64,000 bases of DNA. Origin: an uncultured Sphaerochaeta sp. (GTDB taxonomy: Bacteria > Spirochaetota > Spirochaetia > Sphaerochaetales > Sphaerochaetaceae). The DNA lies in NCBI RefSeq assembly GCF_963667405.1, contig NZ_OY763408.1, positions 124,001-188,000 of the forward strand, written 5' to 3'. The position numbers were made by a program, and so were the translations under genes. Numbering within the stretch: the first letter of the stretch is position 1; every line of letters starts with the position of its first letter. A model generated the notes under the pieces. That model was not told where the DNA came from. It worked only from the letters and a program-made list of their open reading frames with translations, and made no database searches. Shown piece by piece: positions 1-9,310 of the stretch.

Positions 1-248
1 CTGTTTGGGAAGACAAACCGCAGATTGAGCAGTATATCGGCGATGCCCCCCAGGATCAGGCCTATGATGATACGCCTGGCAAAGACAGGATCGCTGCACT
101 GAGCACTGGAGAGAATGCCGAAAAGTATGAACGAGAGGGATGCCAGAGCCTTGAGCAGCACAGCTTTTCCATACTGTTTCTTGTATTCAACGTACATGAA
201 ACAAGAGGCAAGAACCAATGAGAGCAGTGCAATTGACAGGTATTTCAC
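1..248 (-). CDS. YhhN/TMEM86-like membrane protein (lysoplasmalogenase family), partial
   Basis: The reverse strand reads in one frame from a GTG at 248 to the window edge, with GGAGG seven bases upstream. The 82 visible residues are hydrophobic: a first membrane segment (about residues 4-16), a short basic loop, and a second and third segment. The block GGIADILLNLR near residue 68 resembles the polar intramembrane motif of YhhN proteins, whose eukaryotic relatives hydrolyse lysoplasmalogens. The C-terminal part lies outside the window. Function is by family resemblance only. It is divergent from the transketolase gene. Confidence 0.55.
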   Translation of the reverse strand, partial: MKYLSIALLSLVLASCFMYVEYKKQYGKAVLLKALASLSFILFGILSSAQCSDPVFARRIIIGLILGGIADILLNLRFVFPN

Positions 249-391
249 GAGGCGACCTCCATCTTCGGGTGTATTGCTGTAGTATAGGTTCAGAATATTG
301 AATTTCCAAGAATACGGGCTGAAAAAAACAAATGTAAGGAAGCAATGGACTTGTTCGGCTATCTTTCGTACTTCATGTCTTCTCAACGCTT

Positions 392-419
392 TTGACAGTT
401 TTGACTATTTTTCGATACT
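392..419 (+). promoter_or_regulatory. Candidate sigma-70 promoter of the transketolase gene
   Basis: A perfect -35 hexamer TTGACA (392-397) is followed after 16 bases by GATACT (414-419, four of six matches to TATAAT). This would start the transcript about 90 bases upstream of the ATG. Found by eye; the spacing is acceptable but the -10 is weak. Confidence 0.4.
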
Positions 420-514
420 GAGGTATCTTGTCCGTATACATCAAAGCCCGGGGTTTTTCGAACACAGGGTCTTGTAATACAAGCAGTAACGACTAATGAC
501 CATTGGAGGAATAC

Positions 515-2509
515 ATGGACACGAAGGTACTTGCCAATGCAGTTCGCATTTTGAGCATGGATGGAGTGCAGAAAGCCAATTCGGGACACCCGGGCGCACC
601 CATGGGGATGGCAGATATTGCCGAGGTTATTTGGAGAAAGGCGATGCGCCACAACCCCAAGAACCCTGACTGGGCCAACCGTGACCGGTTTGTCCTTTCC
701 AACGGTCATGCATCAATGCTGCTCTATTCACTGTTGCACCTTACCGGGTACGACGTAACGCTTGAAGACCTCAAGCAGTTCCGCCAGCTGCACAGCCGCA
801 CTGCAGGACACCCTGAGTACAAGCTCACCCCGGGCGTAGAAACCACCACCGGTCCCCTTGGACAGGGTATTGCCAACGCAGTTGGTATGGCACTTGCTGA
901 AAAGAATCTTGCTGCGCAGTTCAACAAGGAAGGCTTCCCGGTAGTCAATCACTACACCTACACCTTCCTTGGTGACGGCTGTCTCATGGAAGGCATCAGC
1001 CATGAGGCTGCTTCCCTTGCAGGTACCTGGAAACTCGGAAAACTCATTGCATTCTACGACAGCAATGGCATCTCCATTGACGGCGATGTGCATGGCTGGT
1101 TTACCGATGACACCGCAAAGCGCTTTGAAGCATATGGCTGGCAGGTCATCCGCAATGTGGATGGACACGACAGTGCCGCAATTGCCAAGGCTCTTGAAGA
1201 GGCCAAGGCCAACACCAATGCTCCCTCGCTGATCATCTGTTCCACCACCATCGGTTTTGGTTCCCCCAACAAGGGCGGAAAAGAGTCTTGCCATGGAGCA
1301 CCTCTTGGTGCAGACGAAGTGGCGCTTGCCCGCAAGCAGCTTGGCTGGAAGTATGATGAGGCTTTCTTCGTCCCCGAAGAAATCTATCAGGCATGGGATA
1401 TGCGTGAGCAGGGCCAGGCCTATGAGAACGAGTGGAACACCCTCTTTGCTTCCTACCAGAAAGCATATCCTGCGGAGGCTGCAGAGTTTGAACGCAGGAT
1501 GAACGGCGACCTCCCCACCAATTGGGAAGCAGCCTTCAACGAAGTGGTCAAGCAGTGGCAGAGTGAAGGGGTGAAAGTGGCAAGTCGCAAGGCAAGCCAG
1601 ATGACCCTTGACGTTCTGGGCAAGCTCTTGCCTGAGATGATCGGTGGCTCTGCAGACCTTTCTCCTTCGAACCTCACCCAGTGGAAGGGTGTACAGGATT
1701 TCAATCCTGCAACCGGTGAAGGAACCTACCTGCGCTTTGGGGTGCGTGAGTTCGGCATGGCTGCCGTTCTCAACGGCCTTGCCCTGCACGGCGGATACCT
1801 GCCGTACGGCGCAACCTTCCTGATGTTCATGGAGTATGCCCGCAATGCGCTGCGCATGGCCGCCCTCATGGGCCTGAGAAATGTGTATGTCTTCACCCAC
1901 GACTCCATCGGTCTTGGCGAGGATGGTCCCACCCACCAGCCTGTTGAGCAGATTGCCAGCCTTCGCATGACCCCGAATATGGTTACCTGGAGACCTTGTG
2001 ATGCTGTTGAGACCGCCTGTGCCTGGAAGAGTGCTGTCAAGCGCTCCAACGGACCTACCGCTTTGTTGCTCAGCCGCCAGAACCTTGCTCCCCAGGCACG
2101 AACCGATGAGCAGCTTTCCCTGATTTCCAAGGGTGCCTATACCCTATATGAATCGGGTGCAAAGCCCCAGGTCATCCTGATCGGAACGGGCAGTGAGGTC
2201 TCCTTGGCACTCGATGCTGCAAAGAAACTTGCTTCGGAAGGCAAGGCTGTGCGTGTTGTTTCCATGCCCTCTCCTGAGGTCTTCGAACAACAGGATGCCG
2301 CCTACAAGGAAGCGGTGCTCCCTGCATCAGTGAAGGCCAGGGTTGCCGTTGAGGCTGCTTGGGCTGACTACTGGTTCAAGTATACTGGTCTGGAAGGCAA
2401 GATTGTCGGTATGAGGAGCTTCGGTGAGAGCGGTCCTGCCGAAAAGCTCTACGAGTATTTCGGCATCACCGCAGACAAGGTCTACGAAGCTGCTGCTTCC
2501 TTGCTGTAG
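515..2509 (+). CDS. tkt: Transketolase
   Basis: A 664-residue thiamine-diphosphate enzyme that transfers two-carbon ketol units between sugar phosphates in the non-oxidative pentose phosphate pathway, in the cytoplasm. The full-length family layout is present: N-terminal pyrophosphate-binding domain with SGHPGAPMG and the ThDP motif beginning GDGCLMEG near residue 153, the central pyrimidine-binding domain with [11 protein letters not shown] and [12 protein letters not shown], and the C-terminal domain. I take the ATG at 515 because GGAGGA sits seven bases before it; an in-frame TTG at 503 has no such site. A strong terminator follows, so it is probably monocistronic. Confidence 0.96.
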   Translation: MDTKVLANAVRILSMDGVQKANSGHPGAPMGMADIAEVIWRKAMRHNPKNPDWANRDRFVLSNGHASMLLYSLLHLTGYDVTLEDLKQFRQLHSRTAGHPEYKLTPGVETTTGPLGQGIANAVGMALAEKNLAAQFNKEGFPVVNHYTYTFLGDGCLMEGISHEAASLAGTWKLGKLIAFYDSNGISIDGDVHGWFTDDTAKRFEAYGWQVIRNVDGHDSAAIAKALEEAKANTNAPSLIICSTTIGFGSPNKGGKESCHGAPLGADEVALARKQLGWKYDEAFFVPEEIYQAWDMREQGQAYENEWNTLFASYQKAYPAEAAEFERRMNGDLPTNWEAAFNEVVKQWQSEGVKVASRKASQMTLDVLGKLLPEMIGGSADLSPSNLTQWKGVQDFNPATGEGTYLRFGVREFGMAAVLNGLALHGGYLPYGATFLMFMEYARNALRMAALMGLRNVYVFTHDSIGLGEDGPTHQPVEQIASLRMTPNMVTWRPCDAVETACAWKSAVKRSNGPTALLLSRQNLAPQARTDEQLSLISKGAYTLYESGAKPQVILIGTGSEVSLALDAAKKLASEGKAVRVVSMPSPEVFEQQDAAYKEAVLPASVKARVAVEAAWADYWFKYTGLEGKIVGMRSFGESGPAEKLYEYFGITADKVYEAAASLL

Positions 2510-2531
2510 TACCTGAGTCATCTGCTATCTG

Positions 2532-2563
2532 CTGCCCGCTCTCTTCGGAGGGCGGGCAGTTTT
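2532..2563 (+). terminator. Rho-independent terminator with UUCG loop
   Basis: Twelve-base stem (2532-2543 with 2548-2559, one G-U pair) closed by a C-UUCG-G tetraloop and followed by TTTT. It lies 22 bases after the transketolase stop codon. Confidence 0.9.
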
Positions 2564-2644
2564 GCATAGAGCCACTTTGCATCCTTCTTGCCCTCATTGA
2601 CCAACATCTGCAAGAATACTACCAAGACCTGGGAGGGTTGCCCA

Positions 2645-3268
2645 ATGCCTGACTACTACGAGCATCATGCCGATCTGTTTCTCTCCACCACCAAGGATAT
2701 CGATATGGGAATGCAGTACCAGATGTTTTTGCCTTACCTTAAACCAGGTGCCCGTATCCTGGATGCAGGATGTGGCAGTGGACGGGACAGCCTTGCCTTC
2801 CTGACGCTTGGCTTTGTGGTGGAAGCCTTTGACCTGAGCCCCTCCATGGTGGAAGCAGCAAAGGCCCTGACCGGGCTTGAGGTACGTTGCCTCTCCTTCC
2901 AACAGATGGACTATGATGCAGAGTTTGACGGCATCTGGGCTTGTGCATCCCTGCTGCATGTACCTAAGGCTGAGCTTGCAGAGGTGTTTGGACTGCTGCA
3001 CCGTGCCCTCGTTGATGAAGGGATTCTGTATTGCTCGTTCAAACTGCGAGATACAGACTTCTCCCAGGACGGCAGACACTTCACCTGTTTTACTCCTGAC
3101 TCCTTCCAAACCTTCCTGCACCAAGCAGGGGGCTTTTCCCTTCTCTTGCAGAGGCAAAGCAATGATGTTCGTCCGGGCAGGGAACATGAACTCTGGCTGA
3201 ACGTTGTGCTTAGGAAAACACCTGCATCGAACCAAGCTCCAGAAGAGGCTGGATCCACTCCTCGCTGA
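2645..3268 (+). CDS. Class I SAM-dependent methyltransferase
   Basis: A 207-residue Rossmann-fold methyltransferase. Motif I ILDAGCGSGRD (about residues 36-46), an acidic second strand (VEAFDLSPSMVEAA) and the following YDAEFDGIWACASLLH block form the SAM pocket, as in Methyltransf_11/25 proteins. The substrate cannot be told. The ATG at 2645 has GGAGG eight bases upstream and is preferred to an upstream in-frame ATG at 2588. Its 3' end overlaps the convergent ADP-ribosylglycohydrolase gene by 59 bases. Confidence 0.85.
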   Translation: MPDYYEHHADLFLSTTKDIDMGMQYQMFLPYLKPGARILDAGCGSGRDSLAFLTLGFVVEAFDLSPSMVEAAKALTGLEVRCLSFQQMDYDAEFDGIWACASLLHVPKAELAEVFGLLHRALVDEGILYCSFKLRDTDFSQDGRHFTCFTPDSFQTFLHQAGGFSLLLQRQSNDVRPGREHELWLNVVLRKTPASNQAPEEAGSTPR

Positions 3269-4157
3269 GCGTGAGCAGGGTCTTGTGACCAGGTTCGATC
3301 AACCGCTTCATGCATGTGGAAAGCTTGATTTGGCCGTACCAGCGTTTGGGAATGTTCTCGAGCGTGGCAAAAGCACCCGCCAACGCCCCATAGATGGCGG
3401 CATTCGTGTCTGCATCCCCTGCGTGCATCACCACATCCACCATGCCTTGCTCAAATGAGGGTGCATGCAGCAGGGTGTGGAACGCAAGCTGGAAGGCGAT
3501 CAGTACCCAACCCTTCAAAGGACCATCTATGTTGGCAGGAAGTTCTGTCTCTGCCTTGAGCAACGCATCAATGACCACTTGTTCGGTCACATAGGTGGGA
3601 GCTGTTTCAACCAAGTAGTTGTAAACCGCACGAATATCCCAGCCCTTGCCGATGGCAAGGCTGAGGGCGAGCACGAAAAGACGGTTGCAGTCCCTGCACA
3701 CCGGATGCACATGGGTGATGGCACAATCGAGATCGGAGAGACGCATCATCCGCTTGAAACTCAGCGTACTCCCCATGATTCCCAAGGGAACCGCGCGCAT
3801 CAAGGCGCCATTGGCCTGGCTCTTGGGGCTGACAAGTCCCTCAAGGGCCCCATAAATGGTAACTCCGATATCCAGGGGGCCGGCATCTCTCCACCGCCGA
3901 TAGGATTTTCTGACAGCTTGCTGGGAGTAGCCGCCCTCTGCGATGATACTCTGGATCATCATGATGACCATCTCGCTGTCATCGGTTATTTGCTCGGCAC
4001 TTCCCACTGAGCGTGAAGTGGCGTCCATCTCCCAAATGCCTTCGGGAAAGTCTTTCCGTACATCCTTCTCTCGCTTGAACTCTGTCTGGGCTCCAAAAGC
4101 ATCTCCGACAAAGCTGCCGACCAAGGCTCCCAACGCACGATCATAGACTGTAGTCAA
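3210..4157 (-). CDS. ADP-ribosylglycohydrolase family protein
   Basis: A 315-residue protein of the DraG/ARH family, which removes ADP-ribose from proteins or small molecules with two Mg ions. Family marks are all visible: GALVGSFVGDAFGA at residues 10-23, the metal-binding ITDDSEMV near residue 57, THVHPVCRD in the middle, and the C-terminal metal motif GDADTNAAIYGALAGA. The start is a TTG at 4157 with AAGGAG seven bases upstream; no better ATG precedes the conserved N terminus. It is convergent with and overlaps the methyltransferase gene. The target is unknown; a macro-domain gene at 49456 is the only other ADP-ribose-related gene in the window. Confidence 0.88.
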   Translation of the reverse strand: MTTVYDRALGALVGSFVGDAFGAQTEFKREKDVRKDFPEGIWEMDATSRSVGSAEQITDDSEMVIMMIQSIIAEGGYSQQAVRKSYRRWRDAGPLDIGVTIYGALEGLVSPKSQANGALMRAVPLGIMGSTLSFKRMMRLSDLDCAITHVHPVCRDCNRLFVLALSLAIGKGWDIRAVYNYLVETAPTYVTEQVVIDALLKAETELPANIDGPLKGWVLIAFQLAFHTLLHAPSFEQGMVDVVMHAGDADTNAAIYGALAGAFATLENIPKRWYGQIKLSTCMKRLIEPGHKTLLTLSEEWIQPLLELGSMQVFS

Positions 4158-4507
4158 TGGCTGCTCCTTTACCTCATTCTACCATATTGACAACTGAGAG
4201 AATAGAAATCATTGCTCTGTGGGAGTAGTTTGGTGCAAATATGAAAACTTTTTACATACCAAGTATGGATAGGGATCAAAATTTCACAATCGATATATTG
4301 GATTATTCTTTCATGGGATGAAGGGATTCCCCTTTGCGAGTACAGGGTAGGCGGATGGTAGAACGCATCTATTTTTCATGTAAAAGGAGCAGTCCTGAAC
4401 GCGGAGCAGTGTACACACTTTTCTGATGATTTTCTCACCGATCCTGCATGCTCTGCTGACAACCATCCTCCATGGTGTAACCAATCAAACATCCATGGAG
4501 GATAGGT
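4158..4507. other. 350-bp intergenic region upstream of the alkaline phosphatase gene
   Basis: Divergent control region between the ADP-ribosylglycohydrolase and alkaline phosphatase genes. It is AT-rich around 4240-4310. I found no convincing -35/-10 pair and no clear PHO box. Its last 45 bases hold the hairpin described separately. Confidence 0.5.
4465..4503 (+). promoter_or_regulatory. Hairpin that covers the ribosome-binding site of the phosphatase gene
   Basis: ATCCTCCATGG (4465-4475) is the exact reverse complement of CCATGGAGGAT (4493-4503), with a 17-base loop. The right arm includes the GGAGG Shine-Dalgarno sequence that lies before the ATG at 4508, so the folded leader would hide the ribosome-binding site. 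The structure is seen; a regulatory role is inferred. Confidence 0.5.
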
Positions 4508-5998
4508 ATGAAAAAACACGTGATCGCAGTCCTTGTGCTGCTCTTCGCACTCTTGACGGTGCTCCCTGCCCAGGCAAACGTTGAACAGCCGGCAATGAGC
4601 ACTCCTGTTTCCCAAACTCAGGCAGCAGAGCCCAAGTACGTCTTCATGTTCATTGGTGATGGTATGAGCCATGTGCAGATCAATGCTGCCCAGGTGCTGA
4701 AGGGGAACAAGGAGAAGGGCAACCTCTCATTGGGAAAGCTGACTTTCACCCAGTTTCCTGCTGTAGGACTGCAGACCACCTATGATGCAACCTCGTTCTG
4801 CCCCGACTCCGCGTCCACCGCCACCTCCCTCTCCTCCGGCTTCAAGACACACAGCGGGGTCATCGGGCTGGGCATCGACAAGCAGCAGGTGGGAAAAACC
4901 ATTGCTGAGCAGGTCAAACAGCAGAAGGATTGGAAGGTTGGCATTGTGTCGACGGTAACCCTCAACCATGCAACCCCTGCCGCCTACTATGCCCACGTAC
5001 CCTCCAGAAACAGCTACTATGACATCGGGCTGCAGATGGCAGACAGTGGGTTTGACTACTTTGCAGGAGGCGCCATCAGCAAGGCTGAGGACGGTGGGAA
5101 CAAGAGCATCTACACCATCCTTGAGGAAAAGGGCTATCTGGTGACCGATTCCGCCCAAGAGATTCTCTCCCTCAACGCCGCAGCAGGGAAGGTGTATGCC
5201 CAGAGCCCGAGACTGCAGGACAGTGGTTCCATGCCCTATGCCATGGACATGGATGCTGACGACCTCAGCCTTGCCCAATTGGTCGGCAAGGGTATTGAGC
5301 TGCTGGACAATGAGAACGGCTTCTTCATGATGGTGGAGTCGGGCAAGATCGACTGGGCCTGTCATGCCAACGATGCAGCAGCTGAGATCAACGACCTGCT
5401 GGCCTTCGATGCAGCCATCGACGAGGCACTTGCCTTTGCCCAGGCTCATCCCCAGGAGACCCTCATCGTGGTGACCGGGGACCATGAGACCGGTGGCATG
5501 ACCATCGGGTATGCAGGTACCGGCTACAACACCGCCTTCGACATCCTGGAGAACCAGAAGCTCTCCTACGTTGCCTTCGACGAGAAGTTCAACGCAAGAC
5601 TCAAGGCTGACAGCCTGTTCAGCTTCTCTGAAGCCTTGGATCTGGTTGCCGCTGACTTCGGGCTGGTTGCCCCCGGCAAAACTGCATCCAACAAGGCGCT
5701 TGTGCTCTCCGACCTGGAGTATGCCAAGCTTGAACAAGCGTTCACCCAGGCAAAGCTTCCCTCATCCCAGCGAAGTGTTGATGACCAGTACAAGCTTCTC
5801 TACGGTGGCTATAACCCGTTCTCCATCACCCTGACCCACATCCTGAACAACAAGGCAGGCATCGGTTGGACCAGTTACGCCCATACCGGGACACCGGTAA
5901 GCGTCTATGCCTACGGCTCCGGCAGCGAACGCTTCAGCGGCAGCTACGACAATACCGAGATCTACCACAAACTTGCTGACCTTGTGGGCCTTGTCTAA
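4508..5998 (+). CDS. Exported alkaline phosphatase
   Basis: A 496-residue PhoA-type phosphomonoesterase. Residues 1-24 form a Sec signal peptide (MKKH, a Val/Leu/Ala core, PAQA), so it acts outside the inner membrane. MFIGDGM near residue 50 gives a metal ligand. PDSASTATS near residue 100 contains the catalytic serine after Asp. GDHETGGM near residue 325 and the late HTGTPV motif supply the remaining zinc ligands. It releases phosphate from organic monoesters. The start has GGAGG seven bases upstream, inside a hairpin. The YibE/F gene follows 58 bases downstream and may be co-transcribed. Confidence 0.92.
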   Translation: MKKHVIAVLVLLFALLTVLPAQANVEQPAMSTPVSQTQAAEPKYVFMFIGDGMSHVQINAAQVLKGNKEKGNLSLGKLTFTQFPAVGLQTTYDATSFCPDSASTATSLSSGFKTHSGVIGLGIDKQQVGKTIAEQVKQQKDWKVGIVSTVTLNHATPAAYYAHVPSRNSYYDIGLQMADSGFDYFAGGAISKAEDGGNKSIYTILEEKGYLVTDSAQEILSLNAAAGKVYAQSPRLQDSGSMPYAMDMDADDLSLAQLVGKGIELLDNENGFFMMVESGKIDWACHANDAAAEINDLLAFDAAIDEALAFAQAHPQETLIVVTGDHETGGMTIGYAGTGYNTAFDILENQKLSYVAFDEKFNARLKADSLFSFSEALDLVAADFGLVAPGKTASNKALVLSDLEYAKLEQAFTQAKLPSSQRSVDDQYKLLYGGYNPFSITLTHILNNKAGIGWTSYAHTGTPVSVYAYGSGSERFSGSYDNTEIYHKLADLVGLV

Positions 5999-6011
5999 AC
6001 TTCTCTTCCGT

Positions 6012-6039
6012 CCTCCCTCTCCCCTTGGGGGAGGGGAGG
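6012..6039 (+). other. GC-rich hairpin between the phosphatase and YibE/F genes
   Basis: CCTCCC...GGGAGG arms enclose a CTCCCC/GGGGAG inner stem around a TT loop, with one unpaired base. There is no T-run after it. It may act as a weak terminator, protect the upstream mRNA end, or hide the GGAGG at 6035-6039. Structure seen, role inferred. Confidence 0.4.
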
Positions 6040-6056
6040 ATGATAAGGACTCAACC

Positions 6057-7181
6057 ATGCATCAACGCTTCGTACACAGGGAGGCCCTTCTGGTCCTCCT
6101 GTTTCTTCTCTTTGCTGTGTTCCTCGTCCTGCTTCCCACCGGCTTCTCCCGATCAATCTACATCAATGCAGAGGGTGTGAAAGCCCGAGTGCTTGCCACC
6201 GACAACACAAACCTGCTTGAGCGGGGAGTGGTGCGCCTCGGAGAGCAGACCTGCACCATCAGGATACTGGGAGGGGAGCACAAGGGAAGCCAGGTCCAGG
6301 CGGTGAACCTGCTCAGCGGAAAGCTGGAGTTTGACACCTTCTATCAGGCAGGAGACCTGGCATGGGCCTTGGTCGAGGAGGACGGGGAGGGGAACATTCT
6401 CTTTGCAAACATGGTGAACCACTATCGGGTGGGCAAGGAGCTGGTGCTTCTTTTGCTGTTCGCCGTCCTGCTGGTCCTCTCTTCCGGGCTGACAGGACTG
6501 CGGACCCTGCTCTCCTTTGCCCTTGCCTTTCTCCTGATCTGGAAAGTGCTCATTCCCCTCTGCCTGAAGGGGTACGAACCGGTCCTGGTGGCCCTGGGAG
6601 TGGGGACGCTTCTGACCATCAGCTGCCTGTTGCTGGTGGCAGGATTTACCCGAAAAGCCTATGCCGCCATTCTCAGCTCCCTGCTCTGCTCCCTGCTCAC
6701 CTGCCTTTTGGCAATCCTGGGTACCTCCTACCTTGGTATCCATGGTTCGGTGATGAGTTGGTCGGAATCCTTGTTGTTTGCAGGCTTTGAACAGGTGAAC
6801 CTGACCAAGCTCTTCCAAGCCGCCATCTATCTCTCCTGCAGCGGAGCCATCCTTGATCTTTCAATCGATATCAGTGCGGCCATGGAAGAGTTGCATCAGG
6901 CAAATCCCGGCTTGGGCAAGCCCCAGATGATGAAGAGTGGCATGTCCATAGCCCGCTCGGTGGTAGGGAGCCAGACCACCACCTTGTTGCTTGCCTACAT
7001 CGGAAGCTACTTGACGATCATGATGGTCTACATGGCACAAGGCACACCTGTGATGAGCATCCTCAATGCCCAGAGTGTAGCCTCCGAGATTCTCCATACC
7101 TTGGTCGGATGCATCGGGCTGGTGTTGGTGGGCCCGCTTACCAGCCTGGTGTGCAGCTACCTCTATGCCGATCGAAGATGA
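6057..7181 (+). CDS. YibE/F family membrane protein
   Basis: A 374-residue integral membrane protein of the YibE/F family, whose function is not established. The N terminus has one membrane segment (residues 9-30), then a roughly 100-residue outside domain with an OB-like set of short strands. About seven further hydrophobic segments follow from residue 125 on. The family-typical block GAILDLSIDISAAMEE lies near residue 265. I take the ATG at 6057, with AAGGA seven bases upstream; earlier in-frame codons run into the phosphatase gene. It converges on the DUF523 gene with no gap. Confidence 0.8.
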   Translation: MHQRFVHREALLVLLFLLFAVFLVLLPTGFSRSIYINAEGVKARVLATDNTNLLERGVVRLGEQTCTIRILGGEHKGSQVQAVNLLSGKLEFDTFYQAGDLAWALVEEDGEGNILFANMVNHYRVGKELVLLLLFAVLLVLSSGLTGLRTLLSFALAFLLIWKVLIPLCLKGYEPVLVALGVGTLLTISCLLLVAGFTRKAYAAILSSLLCSLLTCLLAILGTSYLGIHGSVMSWSESLLFAGFEQVNLTKLFQAAIYLSCSGAILDLSIDISAAMEELHQANPGLGKPQMMKSGMSIARSVVGSQTTTLLLAYIGSYLTIMMVYMAQGTPVMSILNAQSVASEILHTLVGCIGLVLVGPLTSLVCSYLYADRR

Positions 7182-8166
7182 TCAGCTCTCTTCTTGCTCA
7201 GAGGAAACGGCGGCTCTCTCTTCCTTGGCCTTAAGCTGATGGGGATCGCGGTAGATGACCGGGCTTGCCCCGAAGAGGAAGTCATCCTCAAAGGCTGTCC
7301 TCTCCATCTTCATCAGCTCTTTGGCAATGGTGGTGACGTTGCGCCTGAACTCCGGGCTGTTGATCTCATCCACATTCTTGCCCCGTTGCTTGCGATAGTG
7401 CGAGTAGTGCTTCCAAAGGCTGTTGGTCATCTTTGCCGTGGTGGAGGGGCGTCGCAGGAGGTCCAATACCTGGGCTCTGAAAGTCGGTTCGAACTGGGCA
7501 AAGTCAGCCTTGCCCAGAGAAGCCAACGTGCGTCCCATCTCCCTTGCCCAGGTGTTGTCCAACTCCTGGCAGATGAACTTGAGAGCATACCAAGCCTCGT
7601 ACAGTTCCTGCATGGAGGAGAGCTTGTGGCCGCTGAACCACGTGAAAGCCAAGAGCCTGCGTCTCCAGTCCCACCACTTCAAAGGGCTTTGCAGGTCGCT
7701 TGAGGGGATGAGAAAGAATCCCTCATTGAGCAGGAGCGAGCCGAAGACACCAGGGGGATTGCCCCGTTTGGTATTCTTCAAGGTTGTGCGGTAAACACCG
7801 CAGGAAGGACTGCCGTCCATATAGATGTATGCTTTTGCATTGCAGCGGCGAAGCACCTCAAGGCATTCGAGCGAGCCCTCTTTCATCTCCTTGGTGACCA
7901 AGCGTCCCCCACGGTTCTTGACTTCGGCTTCCCCGGTCCAGACATCCTCCCCGGTCCCCCCCCGAAAGGTGCACCGGGTCCCGGGTAACCCCAAGGCCGG
8001 CCTGACACTCCGGACAGACGGGACAGAAGATGAAGTCATTCTTCTCCCTTCCCAAGGGAGTCAGGACATCGATGCCTTTGCCGTTGTAGCGCACAGGCCC
8101 GCCCATGGCACACAGGCTGATGCCGATGGGAATCTTCTCAGTCAGGACGATGGTCTTGTGTTCCAT
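7182..8166 (-). pseudogene. DUF523/DUF1722 (YbbK/YbgA-like) protein gene with a frameshift
   Basis: Two overlapping reverse frames together make one protein of about 327 residues. The N-terminal part from the ATG at 8166 carries the DUF523 start with FCPVCPECQAGLGV. The second frame carries EDVWTGEAEVKNRGGR, GSPSCGVYRT and a DUF1722 C terminus. They join at a run of eight G (eight C at 7956-7963 on the + strand); seven G would restore SGGTGEDV. The family is uncharacterised; DUF1722 proteins are sometimes linked to photolyase and thiouridine pathways. It could be a true mutation, a sequencing error or a slippery tract. The neighbouring gene order is otherwise normal. Confidence 0.8.
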
Positions 8167-8264
8167 AGGATTCCTCGCTTGGACATAGTGTAGCATCGGC
8201 ACTTGGGAAGGGAAACAGAAATCCTCCGGCTTTGCAGATCACTCACTTGGGTGTAGGATAGGGT

Positions 8265-8630
8265 ATGGATATCCAAACGTTCTTCGCATCGTTTCCCGAG
8301 TCCTACAAGATATACCTGGTGGTCAACGAGGTCATTGACGCACTGGGGCCTTCTGTTGTGCAGATCACCACAAGCCAGATCAGGTATACCGCTTCCCATC
8401 ACTTTGCCTACCTGTGGATCCCCGGTAGGTACCAGAAAGGCCGGGTGGCTCCCTTGGTCCTGAGCATTCCTCTTCCCTATGTGGACGAGACGGTGGAATG
8501 GAAAGAGGTGGTGGAGGTGAGCCCCAAGGTGTTCATGCACCACAAGGAGCTGTGGACAAGCAGTGATCTCGATCACCATGTGGTTCACCTGTTGCGGTCT
8601 GCCTATTCGGGAGAACCTCATGCGCGATAA
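8265..8630 (+). CDS. DUF5655 domain protein
   Basis: A 121-residue soluble protein that matches the DUF5655 pattern over its whole length: SQIRYTASHHFAYLWIP, a PLVLSIPLP strand, and a VFMHHKELWT block near the C terminus. No enzyme activity is known to me for this family. AGGA lies seven bases before the ATG. The next gene starts eleven bases inside its 3' end, so the two are translationally coupled. Confidence 0.75.
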   Translation: MDIQTFFASFPESYKIYLVVNEVIDALGPSVVQITTSQIRYTASHHFAYLWIPGRYQKGRVAPLVLSIPLPYVDETVEWKEVVEVSPKVFMHHKELWTSSDLDHHVVHLLRSAYSGEPHAR

Positions 8631-9084
8631 GCGCTTTGTAGCCGAGCATCGGGGAGGGTTGCTGACGCTCGAGGACCATCGATGCTTGATGAAGTGGGCA
8701 CTTGCGATGACCGAGCATCTGAAGGCTTCTCTTTGCTTTCCCGTCGAGCCTCTTCTCAATGATGCCCTCCAAGTGGGAAAGCAGTGGAGCGAGGGCTTGG
8801 TCGCAACCGGAGAAGCCATCAAATGGAGCAGGGCGGTGCACAAGTATGCACAAACCGTTGAAGATCCTGCCTCCAAGGTATTTTGCCGTGCAGTCGGTCA
8901 TGCGGTGGCAACCGCCCATATGGCCGACCACTGCCTTGGCCCGGTGTACTACGGCAGAAAGCTGATGAACCTGCTTGCTCTGGATGCAGAGCAGGAGTTT
9001 GCTTGGCAAATTGAAAAACTCAAAGAGGTATGTCCGAATCTTTACCCGTTCGTCCTGGATCTGTCTACTTCGGGAAACATATGA
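8620..9084 (+). CDS. Imm5-like putative immunity protein
   Basis: A 154-residue alpha-helical protein. It begins MRDKRFVAEHRGGLLTLEDH and contains LMKWALAMTEH and GHAVATAHMADHCLG, the pattern of the family labelled putative immunity protein Imm5. Members are often found alone, so a role against a toxin is not shown; I see no toxin gene next to it. The ATG at 8620 has GGGAG six bases upstream and overlaps the DUF5655 gene, which suggests a two-gene operon. Confidence 0.7.
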   Translation: MRDKRFVAEHRGGLLTLEDHRCLMKWALAMTEHLKASLCFPVEPLLNDALQVGKQWSEGLVATGEAIKWSRAVHKYAQTVEDPASKVFCRAVGHAVATAHMADHCLGPVYYGRKLMNLLALDAEQEFAWQIEKLKEVCPNLYPFVLDLSTSGNI

Positions 9085-9157
9085 GCAAGCAAAAAGTCTT
9101 TCCTGTCTACTTTGAGAAATCGAACCAGTAAAAAACCACTTTCTGTGTAAACTTTTC

Positions 9158-9288
9158 TTGACAGGTGCAAGGTGATGTCGGCAAATCCACAAAGTCGGAA
9201 GTAAAATTGATATATTCACGGAAGTAAAATAACAATAATCGCGGAAGTAGAATGTTGATATTTGAGGAAGTAAGGAGTAAGATGAGCA
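9158..9288. repeat. Four 23-bp tandem repeats upstream of the DUF4143 ATPase gene
   Basis: GGAAGTAAAAT-like units begin at 9197, 9220, 9243 and 9266, exactly 23 bases apart. The first eight positions (GGAAGTAR) are nearly invariant and the rest AT-rich and looser. A TTGACA at 9158-9163 lies just upstream. The spacing, about two helix turns, would place bound proteins on one face of the DNA. They fill the only sizeable gap before the ATPase gene. Confidence 0.7.
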
Positions 9289-9310
9289 TATTGGCAAGGA
9301 GGGTTGCTGC

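Noticed and set aside
728..1936. Long reverse-strand open frame over the transketolase gene
   Set aside because: Antisense shadow of a strongly conserved gene; no family features and no ribosome-binding site.
9158..9288. Repeats as a CRISPR array
   Set aside because: Units are 23 bases with no separate unique spacers and only the first eight bases conserved; no cas genes.
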